In this document: positions 9,474-19,430 of the stretch, piece by piece
Layout of the letters: each line of letters opens with the position of its first letter
Numbering within the stretch: the first letter of the stretch is position 1
Assembly (NCBI RefSeq): GCF_947039875.1
Contig: NZ_CAMRAN010000017.1
Coordinates: 1 to 64,000, forward strand
Reading direction: 5' to 3'
Source of the DNA: an uncultured Photobacterium sp.
GTDB lineage: Bacteria > Pseudomonadota > Gammaproteobacteria > Enterobacterales > Vibrionaceae
Length of the DNA: 64,000 nucleotides
The notes under the pieces: model-generated
What the model saw: the letters and a program-made list of their open reading frames with translations, nothing else
Database searches by the model: none
Told to the model about the DNA's origin: nothing
Made by a program: the position numbers and the translations under genes

Positions 9474-9959
9474 TTATTCATACTTTGTGGAGTAAGTCTC
9501 TTCATAAGTATGTGAGTACAGCTCAAATAAGTTACCAAAAGGGTCTTCTAAATAAACCATTTGAGAGGTGTTGCTGTCATCCTCTGGGTGGTAACGCATG
9601 ATATCCATACGTACTTTACCGCCGTATTGTTCAGTTCGAGCAATAACGCCATGAAAGTCATCGGTTTGAAGACAGAAATGGAAAATACCAATGCGAGAGA
9701 AATCAACCTCATGACGTTGCTGGCGGTCTTTCATTTCAAACAGTTCAAAGCCGATGCCATCTTTAGTTAATAAATGGGCAATATTAAACCCTTTAAAACC
9801 TTCACCAAAAACAGCAATACACATACGACCAATGGCTGTTTCACGCTCTTCGGTTACTTTGGTATTACCCATCACAATATCAAGACCCAATGCTTTGGTA
9901 TAAAACTCAACCGCGGTATCCATATCGCCAACCATGATGCCAACGTGATTTATTTTCAT
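9474..9959 (-). CDS. VOC-superfamily (glyoxalase/bleomycin-resistance fold) protein
   Basis: 161 residues in two beta-alpha-beta-beta-beta modules. It starts MKINHVGIMVGDMDTAVEFYTKALGL, with a likely metal ligand at H5. A second module contains IGIFHFCLQTDD and ends VYLEDPFGNLFELYSHTYEE, where the terminal glutamate is another usual ligand. Family members include glyoxalase I, dioxygenases and antibiotic-binding proteins, so substrate cannot be deduced. It is alone on the minus strand and divergent from sbcD. Confidence 0.85.
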   Translation of the reverse strand: MKINHVGIMVGDMDTAVEFYTKALGLDIVMGNTKVTEERETAIGRMCIAVFGEGFKGFNIAHLLTKDGIGFELFEMKDRQQRHEVDFSRIGIFHFCLQTDDFHGVIARTEQYGGKVRMDIMRYHPEDDSNTSQMVYLEDPFGNLFELYSHTYEETYSTKYE

Positions 9960-10167
9960 AATTTACCTCAAATATTGATGATTAATTGGTCATTTTCTGT
10001 TGCTGGTAATACTAGGCTAAGTCTTAAATAATATAAAATTATCAATTTTTATTAAAATGATAATGTTTAGTTATGATGACTGTTAGTGAGTAATCAAAAT
10101 CCTGTGTAGTTGATGGCTCACACGGTACAATCTGATGATTATTTCTGGCTGGTAGTGTTATCCCATT

Positions 10168-11400
10168 ATGAAAATTATCCATACCTCTGATTGGCATCTC
10201 GGCCATCAATTACATGGCTATAGTCGCGCAACCGAACATCAAGCATTTTTAGATTGGCTTGCTGATACCCTTGAGCAACAACAAGCGGATGCCTTATTAG
10301 TGGCAGGGGATATTTTTGATACTGCTAACCCTGCCGCCAGTGCGTGGGAAATGTTATATCGATTCTTAGCGCGATTAGCTAAAACATTGCCCAAATTAGA
10401 TGTGGTAATGATCGGTGGCAACCATGATTCACCCAGCAAACTCGATGCGCCCCAAGCGTTATTAAAGGCCTTTGATCTGCATTTAGTCGGTGGTATTCAC
10501 CGATTAGATAATGGCGAATTAGATTGCGATCGAATGTTAGTACCATTAACCAATGCCGATGGTGAACAAGCGGCGTGGGTGCTCGCGGTGCCATTTTTAC
10601 GTAGTGCGGATTTACGCACTGAAAATTTAGCTGAAACAGATGATCGACTGATTAAAGGGGTTGAAGTGTTGTATGCCGAAATGACCGCCGCTGCTCGTGA
10701 GCGTAAACAGCCTCAGCAAGCGTTAATCGGTATGGGTCATGCGTATATGGCGTCAGGCAAAATATCTGAAATGTCAGAGCGACGGGTATTAGGGGGGAAT
10801 CAACATGCGTTGCCAGCGACTATTTTTGCCGATGATGTTAGCTACGTTGCCCTTGGTCATTTACACTTGGCTCAGAAAGTCGCTAAGCAAGAACATGTGC
10901 GTTATTGCGGCTCACCAATACCATTATCAATGGCTGAGCGTAATTATAGTCACCAAATTGTGATGGTTGAATTAGACGGCACTGACGTTACTAATATTGA
11001 GCCAATCACCATTCCTCGTCGTGTTGATATGCTAAAAGTACCAACTAAACCTGCGCCCTTAGATGAAGTATTAGTGGCACTTAAAGCGCTATCTGATGAT
11101 GAGCTTCCTCGTGAGCAACAACCGTTTTTAGAAGTGCATGTGTTACTTGATAAGCCCCAAGCTTTATTACGTGAAAAAGTGTTACAAGCGTTGGAAGGTA
11201 AATCGGTTCGGTTGGCTAAAATTACCCCGCATTATCAACAGATTGAACAGCAACAAGGTTTGCAGCACCAACGTTTATCCGAAGTGTCACCGCAACAAGT
11301 ATTTTCGCTGAGTTGGAATAAAAAATACGATGGTGAACCTGATGCTGCGATGACTGCCGCTTTTGAAAGCTTATTAGTGCAAGTTGAAGAACAACAATAA
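10168..11400 (+). CDS. sbcD: Exonuclease SbcCD, nuclease subunit SbcD
   Basis: A Mre11-type Mn-dependent nuclease that, with SbcC, cleaves DNA hairpins and protein-blocked ends. The phosphoesterase motifs are in order: DWHLGH (residues 8-13), GDIFD (near 47), GGNHDS (near 88), then MGHAY and LGHLH. They are followed by CGSPIPLSMAE, typical of SbcD. Length is 410 residues. It is followed by sbcC after 17 bases, so the pair forms an operon. Confidence 0.96.
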   Translation: MKIIHTSDWHLGHQLHGYSRATEHQAFLDWLADTLEQQQADALLVAGDIFDTANPAASAWEMLYRFLARLAKTLPKLDVVMIGGNHDSPSKLDAPQALLKAFDLHLVGGIHRLDNGELDCDRMLVPLTNADGEQAAWVLAVPFLRSADLRTENLAETDDRLIKGVEVLYAEMTAAARERKQPQQALIGMGHAYMASGKISEMSERRVLGGNQHALPATIFADDVSYVALGHLHLAQKVAKQEHVRYCGSPIPLSMAERNYSHQIVMVELDGTDVTNIEPITIPRRVDMLKVPTKPAPLDEVLVALKALSDDELPREQQPFLEVHVLLDKPQALLREKVLQALEGKSVRLAKITPHYQQIEQQQGLQHQRLSEVSPQQVFSLSWNKKYDGEPDAAMTAAFESLLVQVEEQQ

Positions 11401-11417
11401 TAATAGAGAATAATAAA

Positions 11418-14400
11418 ATGAAAATACTTGCACTGCGTGGTGAAAATTTAGCGAGTTTACAAACCAAATTTGAGATTGATTTTGCTGGTGGACGCTTAGG
11501 CGAAGCGGGCTTATTTGCGATCACGGGTAAAACAGGCGCGGGTAAATCAACCTTACTCGATGCGATTTGTTTAGCGTTATACGATCGTATTCCTCGCCTG
11601 CAATCTAATAAAAAAAATGATGCTGAAATCGGACGTGATGATGACGATAACCGCATTAAAGCCAACGATGTGCGCAGTATTTTATCGCGCGGTAAAGCCG
11701 AGGGTTTTGCTGAGGTAGATTTTATTGCTAACGATGGTTCGCATTGGCGTACCCATTGGCAAGTGCGTCGTGCTCGTGGTCGAGCGGAAGGTAAAATGCA
11801 AGCCGCTGAACAATGGTTAGAGAATATTGAAACTGGGCAACGTTTTGCGGGTAAAAAACAAGAATTACAAGCTGAAATAGAACGCTTAATTGGGTTGAGT
11901 TTTGATCAGTTCCGTCGTGCTGTGATGTTACCTCAAGGGGAATTTGCGGCATTTTTAAAAGCGGGTGCTGATGAACGTGCCACCTTACTTGAACGAATGA
12001 CGGGCGGTGAAATTTACGGTCGGTTGTCGATGGCGGCTTATAAGCGTTCAGCTGAGGAAAAACAAAAGCTGGTTCAGTTACAAGATAAGCTTGGCGATGT
12101 GGCCTTATTAACGGATGAGCAAAAATTGGCATTAAATAGCCAGTTAGAGGTTGTACGTCAGCAAGTTAATACTCAGCAACAACAGCTTGAGCAATTAAAA
12201 CAGCATCAGGATGTCATGCTAACCGCGGCAAAGTTACAGCTACGGATTACTGACAGTGAGCAACAGTTACAGCAAGCTGAGTGCATTCAACAACAAGCAG
12301 CACCACGTTATATTGAGTTACAACAATACGAACAAGCTTTGCCTGCCCGTGGTGACTTTACGTTATTAGCACAAGCTAAACAGCAAGTCAGTAAGTGGAC
12401 GGTAACAGAGCAACAAAGCAGCGCTACTTTAAAAGATAACCACCAACAGCAAGTGCAATTGCAAGCAAGTACTGAGCAATGCCAACAGTTACTGACTCAA
12501 AAACAACAGATGTTTAATGCGCTAGAACCAAAATTAAAGCAAGCAGCCACCATTGAACAACAACATCATGGCTTACAGTTGCAACGTGATGAGTTACAAC
12601 TGCAAGTTTCACAGTTAACTAACGCGTTAGCACTTAACCGTGAGCAATTATTAAAGCAGCAACAGCAACAACAGGCCTCGCAGCAACAGTGCCAACAGCT
12701 GGTGGTTGAGTTAGAGACAACGCAAGCGGTGAAAGCGTTAGCCGAACAGCATAACGCGATCAAAGATAACGTTAACCAATTTCAGCAAGCACAAACCGAT
12801 ATTGCTCACCTGCAAGCGAATATTAAACAACGTCAAATAACATTAACCACAATCACTCAACAACAAGCTGACTTAGAACAACAGCTATCAGGTTTCGCGG
12901 CACAACAGCAACAGTTAACGGTACAAGTTGCAGCGCATGATCTTGCTCAATTAGAACAAATACAAGATCAACAGCGTCAGGATTATAGTGCTTATCAGCA
13001 GTGTAATAGCCAATTAAAAGACAGTTTATATGGCTTAGATAAGTGGCATGGGCAGCTACAGCAGCGTGATAAATTGCAGTTACAACAGCAAGCATTAGCG
13101 GTAACGATCACCAATAATCAACACCGTTTAACCGTATTAGCCCCTGAATTATTACAATTAGACGCGCAACATAAAGAAGTTGATCATCAACTGACTCAAA
13201 GTCGTGCGGTGATGAACTTAACTGATTATCGTGATCAATTGATTGAGGGCGAAGCATGTCCGTTATGTGGTGCGCTTGAACATCCATATCAGCAACATAA
13301 TCCGCAAGTTGCCACCATTATTAGTCAGCAACAGCAGCGATTGCAGCAGCTAGCCCAACAATTGCAAGATGTTCATGCCGAGCAGCGTCAACTGACCCAA
13401 ACCATCACGCAAGATCAACACACCCAAACCGAATTAGCGCAAGAGATTGATGGGCTTAATGCGAATATTCAAACATTAGTCAGTCAGCAACAATGTCATT
13501 GGTCTGATTTAATGGCGCTTGATCTTGATGCGATAACGTTGGCTGAAATTAGCTTATCCGCCGTCAGTGATGTGGCTCAATTGGCACATTATCAAGCCAA
13601 TTGGTCACAAGCGCAGGATGATGCGATAGCACAAATGCAGACCATTAAAACCCAAGGCGAGCAGCGTAAAAAACTGATCACCGAGGTTAAACAGCAACAG
13701 CAACAGTTGCTGCAATTGAGTCATCAACAAGCTGAGCTCAAAGAAACCTACCATCAGTTGTCGCAACAACAAACGCAAGCGCAAGAGCAGCAAAAAGCGT
13801 TAGTGTCACAATGTGAAAGCCAACAAAAAGTCTACGAACAAAGACAACAGGCATTAAATACAATTTATGGTGATGATAGGTGGTTAACTGCATTATCTCA
13901 GCAAGGTAAAAATAGTTTTATTGCTGAACTTGAGCAACAAATAGCGCAATATCAAACCAATGTTAGCCAACAACAGCAATTAGAAAAACAGTTAGCTGAA
14001 CGTGCTCCTGTATTGGCTCAGTTAATCAGTGGCGTTGAGCATAACGAGCAGCAGTTACAGACGATGACCAATAAAGATCATCAGTTAATGCAACAACAAA
14101 CGCTATATTGGCAACAACGGCTTGATCTCATTGGTGAGCAATCGTTAGATGTCATTGAACATAAAGCCAAAGCTGAGCTTGAATACCAGCAACAACAATT
14201 ACAACAACAGCAAACTCTGCTTAATCAGTTAGCCGAAGCGATGGCGACGAATGAAGCGCACCATCACCATGCTCAACAGCAATTGGTTGAAGCCAATCAA
14301 GCTCAGCAACAGTTACAACAAACATGGGGTAATTGGTTAGAAAAATTAGCCCTGACTGAGCCTGAATTGACCGCGTTATTGAGTAAAGATGATGCATGGT

Positions 14401-15215
14401 TGCAACAACAACGGGCAGAGCTTAAACAGATCGAACAAGCGTTATCTGCTAGCCAAACGGTATTAAAAGAGCGTCAGCAAGCAGATGCTGATCATCAGCC
14501 GTTGGTCGAATTAGCGACAGGTTGGTTTACTGCTCATGACATCAGCAATGATGCGAGTTCACAACAGCAAACCATGACGGAATGGCTGGCTAAAAAACAG
14601 CATAGTGATGATCAGGTGTTTCAATTACGTCAGCAATTAGTCCATGCTGAGCAAGCAGAACAACAGGCAGGGGATCTACGATCTGCGTTAGCGACACAAC
14701 AAACCCAAACCGAACTCTGGCTACAAATGAATGAGTTGATCGGCTCTGCTACGGGCAATAAGTTCCGTACCTTGGCACAAGGGTTAACCTTACAACAATT
14801 GGTGTTAGTGGCGAACGAACATTTGCAAGATTTAGCCCCGCGTTATGCTTTGCAACCTGTACCTGGTAGCCCGTTAGCGTTACAAGTTATTGACCATGAT
14901 ATGGGCGATGAAGTCCGTAGTGTGGAATCGCTTTCTGGTGGTGAAAGTTTCTTGGTGTCGTTGTCGTTAGCATTAGCGTTAGCCTCACTTGCGGCTGATA
15001 CGCGCCAGCTCGGTTCACTGTTTATTGATGAAGGTTTTGGTACGCTTGATCCTGATAGTTTAGAGATGGCATTAGCCTGCTTAGATGCTCTGCAAGCAGA
15101 TGGGCGTCAGATTGGCGTGATCTCGCATGTTGGTACACTTGTTGAACGGATTGGAATCCAAGTAGCCGTCGAAGCTATTGGTGGTGGACGTAGTCAAATT
15201 GTTATTAAAGGGTAA
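11418..15215 (+). CDS. sbcC: Exonuclease SbcCD, ATPase/coiled-coil subunit SbcC
   Basis: A Rad50-type SMC ATPase of 1265 residues, longer than E. coli SbcC (1048). Walker A (TGKTGAGKST) is near residue 36. The zinc hook C614-P-L-C617 sits in the middle of two long coiled-coil arms. The ABC signature ESLSGGESF and Walker B LFIDEGFGTLD lie close to the C-terminus. The arms are extraordinarily rich in glutamine, with many QQ and QQQ runs and a Q6 run at residues 414-419. The heptad pattern continues through these runs, so the protein should be functional. It partners SbcD immediately upstream. Confidence 0.95.
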   Translation: MKILALRGENLASLQTKFEIDFAGGRLGEAGLFAITGKTGAGKSTLLDAICLALYDRIPRLQSNKKNDAEIGRDDDDNRIKANDVRSILSRGKAEGFAEVDFIANDGSHWRTHWQVRRARGRAEGKMQAAEQWLENIETGQRFAGKKQELQAEIERLIGLSFDQFRRAVMLPQGEFAAFLKAGADERATLLERMTGGEIYGRLSMAAYKRSAEEKQKLVQLQDKLGDVALLTDEQKLALNSQLEVVRQQVNTQQQQLEQLKQHQDVMLTAAKLQLRITDSEQQLQQAECIQQQAAPRYIELQQYEQALPARGDFTLLAQAKQQVSKWTVTEQQSSATLKDNHQQQVQLQASTEQCQQLLTQKQQMFNALEPKLKQAATIEQQHHGLQLQRDELQLQVSQLTNALALNREQLLKQQQQQQASQQQCQQLVVELETTQAVKALAEQHNAIKDNVNQFQQAQTDIAHLQANIKQRQITLTTITQQQADLEQQLSGFAAQQQQLTVQVAAHDLAQLEQIQDQQRQDYSAYQQCNSQLKDSLYGLDKWHGQLQQRDKLQLQQQALAVTITNNQHRLTVLAPELLQLDAQHKEVDHQLTQSRAVMNLTDYRDQLIEGEACPLCGALEHPYQQHNPQVATIISQQQQRLQQLAQQLQDVHAEQRQLTQTITQDQHTQTELAQEIDGLNANIQTLVSQQQCHWSDLMALDLDAITLAEISLSAVSDVAQLAHYQANWSQAQDDAIAQMQTIKTQGEQRKKLITEVKQQQQQLLQLSHQQAELKETYHQLSQQQTQAQEQQKALVSQCESQQKVYEQRQQALNTIYGDDRWLTALSQQGKNSFIAELEQQIAQYQTNVSQQQQLEKQLAERAPVLAQLISGVEHNEQQLQTMTNKDHQLMQQQTLYWQQRLDLIGEQSLDVIEHKAKAELEYQQQQLQQQQTLLNQLAEAMATNEAHHHHAQQQLVEANQAQQQLQQTWGNWLEKLALTEPELTALLSKDDAWLQQQRAELKQIEQALSASQTVLKERQQADADHQPLVELATGWFTAHDISNDASSQQQTMTEWLAKKQHSDDQVFQLRQQLVHAEQAEQQAGDLRSALATQQTQTELWLQMNELIGSATGNKFRTLAQGLTLQQLVLVANEHLQDLAPRYALQPVPGSPLALQVIDHDMGDEVRSVESLSGGESFLVSLSLALALASLAADTRQLGSLFIDEGFGTLDPDSLEMALACLDALQADGRQIGVISHVGTLVERIGIQVAVEAIGGGRSQIVIKG

Positions 15216-15320
15216 TAAGATTGCCATTAATTACATGGCTTTTTTTCTTGCAATATCAACTAATAAGCCTATTTTAAACGGTTATTATTAATTATATTAA
15301 AACGCGATTTATCTGAAAAA

Positions 15321-15335
15321 GTCACAAAAGTGTCA
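15321..15335 (+). promoter_or_regulatory. Candidate Pho box upstream of phoB
   Basis: Two GTCA half-sites (15321-15324 and 15332-15335) lie 11 bp apart within AAGTCACAAAAGTGTCATA. This fits the 11-bp-repeat Pho box, allowing PhoB to control its own operon. The first half is imperfect (AGTCAC rather than TGTCAT). Confidence 0.65.
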
Positions 15336-15369
15336 TAATGAACACACATAATGAACACACATAATGATG
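15335..15369 (+). repeat. 13-bp tandem repeat in the phoB leader
   Basis: ATAATGAACACAC occurs twice head to tail (15335-15347 and 15348-15360) and begins a third time (ATAATGA). It starts inside the second Pho half-site and separates the Pho box from the phoB start. Confidence 0.9.
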
Positions 15370-15406
15370 CATGTCAGAGAAAACAAACGACTAGGTATAT
15401 TTTATT

Positions 15407-16096
15407 ATGGCAAGACGGATTCTTGTAGTAGAAGACGAAGCACCGATTCGCGAAATGTTGTGTTTTGTCCTAGAGCAAAATGGATATCAAGCAATAGAAG
15501 CTGAAGATTACGATAGTGCATTAGAAAAAATGTGTGAGCCGTATCCTGAGTTGATCTTAATGGATTGGATGTTACCTGGAGGCTCTGGCATTAACTTGAT
15601 CAAACACTTTAAACGAGACGAATTGACACGCCAAATTCCAGTGGTGATGTTAACTGCCCGTGGTGAAGAAGAAGATAAAGTGCGTGGTCTTGAAGTGGGT
15701 GCGGATGATTACATTACCAAACCTTTTTCACCGAAAGAGTTAATGGCACGTTTGAAAGCCGTGATGCGTCGCGCTTCACCAACGGCTTTAGATGATGTGA
15801 TTGATGTGCAAGGATTGAAGCTAGATCCTGTTTCACATCGCGTAACCTCTGTTGATGAACCATTAGATATGGGCCCGACTGAGTTTAAGATGTTGCACTT
15901 TTTTATGACTCACCAAGAACGTGTTTATAGCCGCGAGCAGTTGTTGAACAATGTGTGGGGTACCAATGTTTATGTTGAAGATCGCACCGTTGATGTCCAT
16001 ATTCGCCGCTTACGCAAAGCGCTTGAAAATGGTGGTCACGATAAAATGATCCAAACCGTACGTGGGGCGGGATACCGTTTTTCGACACGCATGTAA
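15407..16096 (+). CDS. phoB: Phosphate response regulator PhoB
   Basis: An OmpR-family response regulator of 229 residues that activates phosphate-starvation genes by binding Pho boxes. The receiver domain (about 1-120) shows the E10/D11 acidic pair, phospho-acceptor D53 in LMDWMLPGG, and the K in YITKPFSP. The C-terminal winged helix (about 130-229) has [15 protein letters not shown] and ends GAGYRFS. It is followed by phoR after about 150 bp. A candidate Pho box lies upstream, consistent with autoregulation. Confidence 0.98.
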   Translation: MARRILVVEDEAPIREMLCFVLEQNGYQAIEAEDYDSALEKMCEPYPELILMDWMLPGGSGINLIKHFKRDELTRQIPVVMLTARGEEEDKVRGLEVGADDYITKPFSPKELMARLKAVMRRASPTALDDVIDVQGLKLDPVSHRVTSVDEPLDMGPTEFKMLHFFMTHQERVYSREQLLNNVWGTNVYVEDRTVDVHIRRLRKALENGGHDKMIQTVRGAGYRFSTRM

Positions 16097-16248
16097 ATAT
16101 TCCATTGTGCTTACCCGCTGTAGCAAACTCGTTACCTTCATTATTATCATGCGCCTGTGATAGCAATGAAGGTTGTGTTGGTTTTATCGAATAGAAAAAG
16201 AGCGTAACGGAACCACTGTGCTACTCCGTTACAGCTAGGAGTAAACAT

Positions 16249-17580
16249 GTGGAAAGATTGACATGGAAAAAGTTGGTTGGGGAGCTGATATTATTTTATC
16301 TTCCTTGGCTTATACTTGGTGTTATTTTTGGCTATCTACCGTGGTTTTTATTGATCGCGAGTTGGATCCAACTTGGATGGCATTTTCATAACCAACTTAA
16401 AATGTCGAATTGGTTATGGAAAGATCGTAGCTTAACGCCGCCTTCAGGCTCTGGCAGTTGGGAACCGCTGTTTAACGGTATTTACCGCTTACAACAGCGT
16501 AACCGTCGCCGTCGCAAAGAATTGACTACCTTAATTCGTCGTTTCCGTAATGGTGCCGAATCATTGCCCGATGCAGTGGTGGTGTTTCGTAGCGAAGGTA
16601 ATATTGTCTGGTGCAACAAATTAGCCCAACAATTATTAGGTTTGCGCTGGCCTGATGATAGCGGTCAACCTATCAGTAATTTGTTACGCAGCCCTGATTT
16701 TGTACGCTACCTTTCTCGTCAAGCTTTTGATACCCCATTAGAAATAACTTCACCGATGAATTATGACCGTACTCTAGAATTACGGATCATGCGCTACACT
16801 GAGGGCGAATATCTGATGGCGGTACGTGATGTGTCACAGTTAAAACAACTGGAAGGCATGCGCCGTAATTTCTTTGCCAATGTGTCCCATGAACTACGCA
16901 CCCCAATGACTGTCTTGCAAGGGTATCTTGAAATGGTACAAGATCCTGAAATGCTAATGGGACCAATGTGGGATCGTGCTCATGGCGTGATGACTGAACA
17001 ATTAGCGCGTATGAATGCGTTAGTTGAGCAATTATTAACGTTATCTAAAATTGAAGCGGCACCGACGATTGAACTAGAAGAAATGGTCGATGTGCCTGCA
17101 ATGCTTGATATTTTAGAAAAAGAAGCCATGTCACTCAGTAGTAATAAAGATCAGTCATTTACCTTTGAGGTTGATAACAGCTTAAAAGTCTTTGGCGATA
17201 ATGATCAACTCCGCAGTGCTATTTCAAACTTGGTTTATAACGCGGTTAAACATACTCCGAATGATGCTGCTATTCATGTGCGTTGGTATCGCTCACCAAC
17301 AGGACCTCGATTAGAAGTAACGGACAGTGGTGAGGGTATTGCTGCACAACATATTCATCGATTAACTGAACGTTTCTATCGAGTTGATAAAGCCCGCTCA
17401 CGTGAAACTGGCGGCAGTGGTTTAGGACTCGCTATTGTTAAGCACGCATTAAGCCATCATGACGCACATCTAGAAATTGAAAGTGAACTTGATAAGGGTA
17501 GTACCTTCTCATTTACGCTGCCAAGTCGATTAGTGGCTGACACCAGATTGCCACATGCCATCACCAATGATCATTCTTAA
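16249..17580 (+). CDS. phoR: Phosphate sensor histidine kinase PhoR
   Basis: An inner-membrane kinase of 443 residues that phosphorylates PhoB when phosphate is scarce. Two N-terminal membrane spans (about residues 10-42) are followed by an arginine-rich stretch ([10 protein letters not shown]), a PAS domain (about 100-190), and the dimerisation domain with H214 in NVSHELRTP. The ATPase boxes are [18 protein letters not shown] and [10 protein letters not shown]. The start is GTG 16249 with AGGAG seven bases upstream; the overlapping ATG at 16247 hits a stop after four codons. pstS follows 16 bases later. Confidence 0.97.
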   Translation: MERLTWKKLVGELILFYLPWLILGVIFGYLPWFLLIASWIQLGWHFHNQLKMSNWLWKDRSLTPPSGSGSWEPLFNGIYRLQQRNRRRRKELTTLIRRFRNGAESLPDAVVVFRSEGNIVWCNKLAQQLLGLRWPDDSGQPISNLLRSPDFVRYLSRQAFDTPLEITSPMNYDRTLELRIMRYTEGEYLMAVRDVSQLKQLEGMRRNFFANVSHELRTPMTVLQGYLEMVQDPEMLMGPMWDRAHGVMTEQLARMNALVEQLLTLSKIEAAPTIELEEMVDVPAMLDILEKEAMSLSSNKDQSFTFEVDNSLKVFGDNDQLRSAISNLVYNAVKHTPNDAAIHVRWYRSPTGPRLEVTDSGEGIAAQHIHRLTERFYRVDKARSRETGGSGLGLAIVKHALSHHDAHLEIESELDKGSTFSFTLPSRLVADTRLPHAITNDHS

Positions 17581-17596
17581 AGGGTAAGGATACCTA

Positions 17597-18607
17597 ATGT
17601 TATTGTCGCCACTCACTAAAATGGTTACGACCACACTCAGCGCCGTTACATTGTGGAGCGTAGTAGCATTAGCCCCCGTTATGGCTGCAACGACCTCTAC
17701 CGTTGAGGTTGATACTCAGTTACAGCCTTATCATAAAGTCAGTGGCATTTCGGGTAATTTATCATCGGTAGGATCAGATACGTTAGCCAATTTAATGACC
17801 TATTGGACCGAGGCTTTTAAGCGTCAATATCCGAACGTTAATATTCAAATTCAAACATCAGGTTCATCAACAGCCCCGACTGCGCTGGTGGAAGCAACGG
17901 CACAGTTAGGGCCAATGAGCCGTGAAATGAAGACCAAAGAAATTGAAGCGTTTGAAAAAGAATATGGTTATAAACCAACAGCAATTAAAGTAGCAGTAGA
18001 TGCATTAGCGGTGTTTGTGCATGAAGATAACCCGCTTAAAGGCATTAATTTCGAGCAGTTAGATGCAATATACTCACGAACTTTACGTTGTGGCGCATTA
18101 GTACCTATTACTCAATGGGGACAACTAGGCTTACCTAATAGTTGGCAACAACGGGATATTCAATTATTTGGTCGTAATTCTGTATCTGGCACCTATGGTG
18201 ACTTTAAAAAGCGTGCTTTATGTCGTGGCGATTTTCGTAATAACGTTAATGAACAACCGGGCTCAGCTTCGGTAGTGCAGTCTGTTTCAACCTCGCTTAA
18301 TGCCATCGGCTATTCAGGCATTGGCTATAAAACTACGGGCATTCGCGCTATTCCAGTTGCTCGTGAAGGCTCTGATTATGTTGAGGCAACAGTAGAGAAC
18401 TCAATTAACGGTAATTATCCGTTATCACGTTATTTATATTTATATATCAACAAACATCCCAACAAAGCTTTAGCACCGATGGAGCAAGAATTCTTACGGT
18501 TTATTTTATCCAGTGATGGTCAGAATATAGTGCAAAAAGATGGTTATATTCCATTACCTGTCGCGATTGTGAATGAAAACATGATGAAGTTGGGGCTGAA
18601 AGATTGA
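17597..18607 (+). CDS. pstS: Phosphate ABC transporter substrate-binding protein, PstS family
   Basis: A periplasmic phosphate-binding protein of 336 residues with a cleavable signal peptide (ending near VMA, residue 30). Typical motifs are [24 protein letters not shown] for phosphate-binding loops, and SGTYGDFKK and GYSGIGYKT further on. It lies 16 bases after phoR, so it belongs to the phoBR transcript rather than to pstCAB. It delivers phosphate to PstC/PstA. A strong hairpin follows the stop. Confidence 0.92.
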   Translation: MLLSPLTKMVTTTLSAVTLWSVVALAPVMAATTSTVEVDTQLQPYHKVSGISGNLSSVGSDTLANLMTYWTEAFKRQYPNVNIQIQTSGSSTAPTALVEATAQLGPMSREMKTKEIEAFEKEYGYKPTAIKVAVDALAVFVHEDNPLKGINFEQLDAIYSRTLRCGALVPITQWGQLGLPNSWQQRDIQLFGRNSVSGTYGDFKKRALCRGDFRNNVNEQPGSASVVQSVSTSLNAIGYSGIGYKTTGIRAIPVAREGSDYVEATVENSINGNYPLSRYLYLYINKHPNKALAPMEQEFLRFILSSDGQNIVQKDGYIPLPVAIVNENMMKLGLKD

Positions 18608-18614
18608 AGCAGGA

Positions 18615-18640
18615 GTTAAGGCTACCGAGGTAGCCTTAAC
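18615..18640. terminator. Strong palindromic hairpin after pstS
   Basis: GTTAAGGCTACC and GGTAGCCTTAAC form a perfect 12-bp inverted repeat with two bases between them. There is no clean T-run (ATAAAACTATTTAT follows), so it may stabilise or end the phoBR-pstS mRNA rather than act as a classical terminator. Confidence 0.6.
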
Positions 18641-18683
18641 ATAAAACTATTTATGCGCACTAACAGATTCGCGGTTACGTCCA

Positions 18684-18711
18684 GATACAACAAAGGCCGC
18701 CTAAGCGACCT
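18684..18711 (-). terminator. Rho-independent terminator of the orphan secreted-protein gene
   Basis: On the minus strand AGGTCGC-TTAG-GCGGCCT (18711-18694) forms a 7-bp stem with one G-U pair. It is followed by TTGTTGTAT. It lies 80 bases after the stop of the frameshifted gene. Confidence 0.75.
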
Positions 18712-18789
18712 CTTAAATTGTTAGCATTTAACATTACAAATTTTATGCACATGAGCAGAAGGTAATAAGGGGATTTATATCCATAAAAT

Positions 18790-19430
18790 CTATCGAATAA
18801 TAACAGTTCCTTTCCCATGAGCAACACCATAATCAGAACCAAAAACAGTAGTCTCAGCAATACTGTCATATTTTCCAATATGTTTAAAGAACACTACCAC
18901 TTCTGTTTGTCCATTAATCCTTTTAGTACTATTTCCAGAAACACTAAAATGTAATTGTGAAGCTGCAGAGCTTCCATTGATTCGATTTGAATTTTTAATT
19001 CCATAGTTATTAGAACTAGAACTATTGTTTCTTATCGTTGCAGTATGACTACTATACATTGTCTGATGTCCTAACCTATACGTACCATTAGAACCTGTAG
19101 CATTAATATGATTAATCACCTTTAATTCTGGTGTTTTTTTTCATCTAAAGAAAGATCGTCAGGCAATATTTCAGTCTCAATTACCCATTGACTTGATGCC
19201 GAATCTCCTGAATGAGAAATGATATCTCCATTACAATCAAAAGATTCACCATCATTCAGTACAGGAACATTACATATAACTGTATTCCCAAATTTCACCG
19301 AATTAGAAATATCGGCTTGATACGTCGTAGGTGTATCGTTTAAGTTAAAATCATAACTTTCTTCTTCTGCATAACTACTAGCAGAAAAAGACAAAAAGCA
19401 GATAGAAACAGCAAGTAATGTTTTATTCAT
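18790..19430 (-). pseudogene. Orphan secreted protein gene interrupted by a -1 frameshift at an A8 run
   Basis: I do not recognise this protein. The first frame (19430 to 19122) encodes a signal peptide (MNKTLLAVSICFLSFSASSYA) and a mature acidic segment with two cysteines (CNVPVLNDGESFDC), then stops right after DEKKHQN. The second frame continues to 18790 with a Ser/Asn-rich, beta-looking stretch (INHINATGSNGTYRLGH onward). The two join if one base is added in the A8 run at 19141-19134. The result is 213 residues with no other stop (DEKK-TPELKVINH). Alternatives are a sequencing slip, a real mutation, phase variation, or -1 ribosomal slippage on the A run. It has its own terminator, and I do not recall it at this place in other Vibrionaceae. 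Confidence 0.7.

Noticed and set aside
12566-12763. Cys/Ser-rich small ORFs on the minus strand inside sbcC
   Set aside because: They are the complement of CAA/CAG glutamine codons and have no ribosome site.
18684-18711. Integron attC-like site (GCCGCCTAAGCGAC resembles vibrio cassette ends)
   Set aside because: No matching second site or core GTTRRRY arrangement could be found, and the stretch is fully explained as a terminator hairpin with a T-rich tail for the orphan gene.
19122-19430. A complete small secreted protein of 102 residues
   Set aside because: The frame ends directly after the A8 run and the next frame continues without other stops for 110 residues, so a split gene is the better reading.
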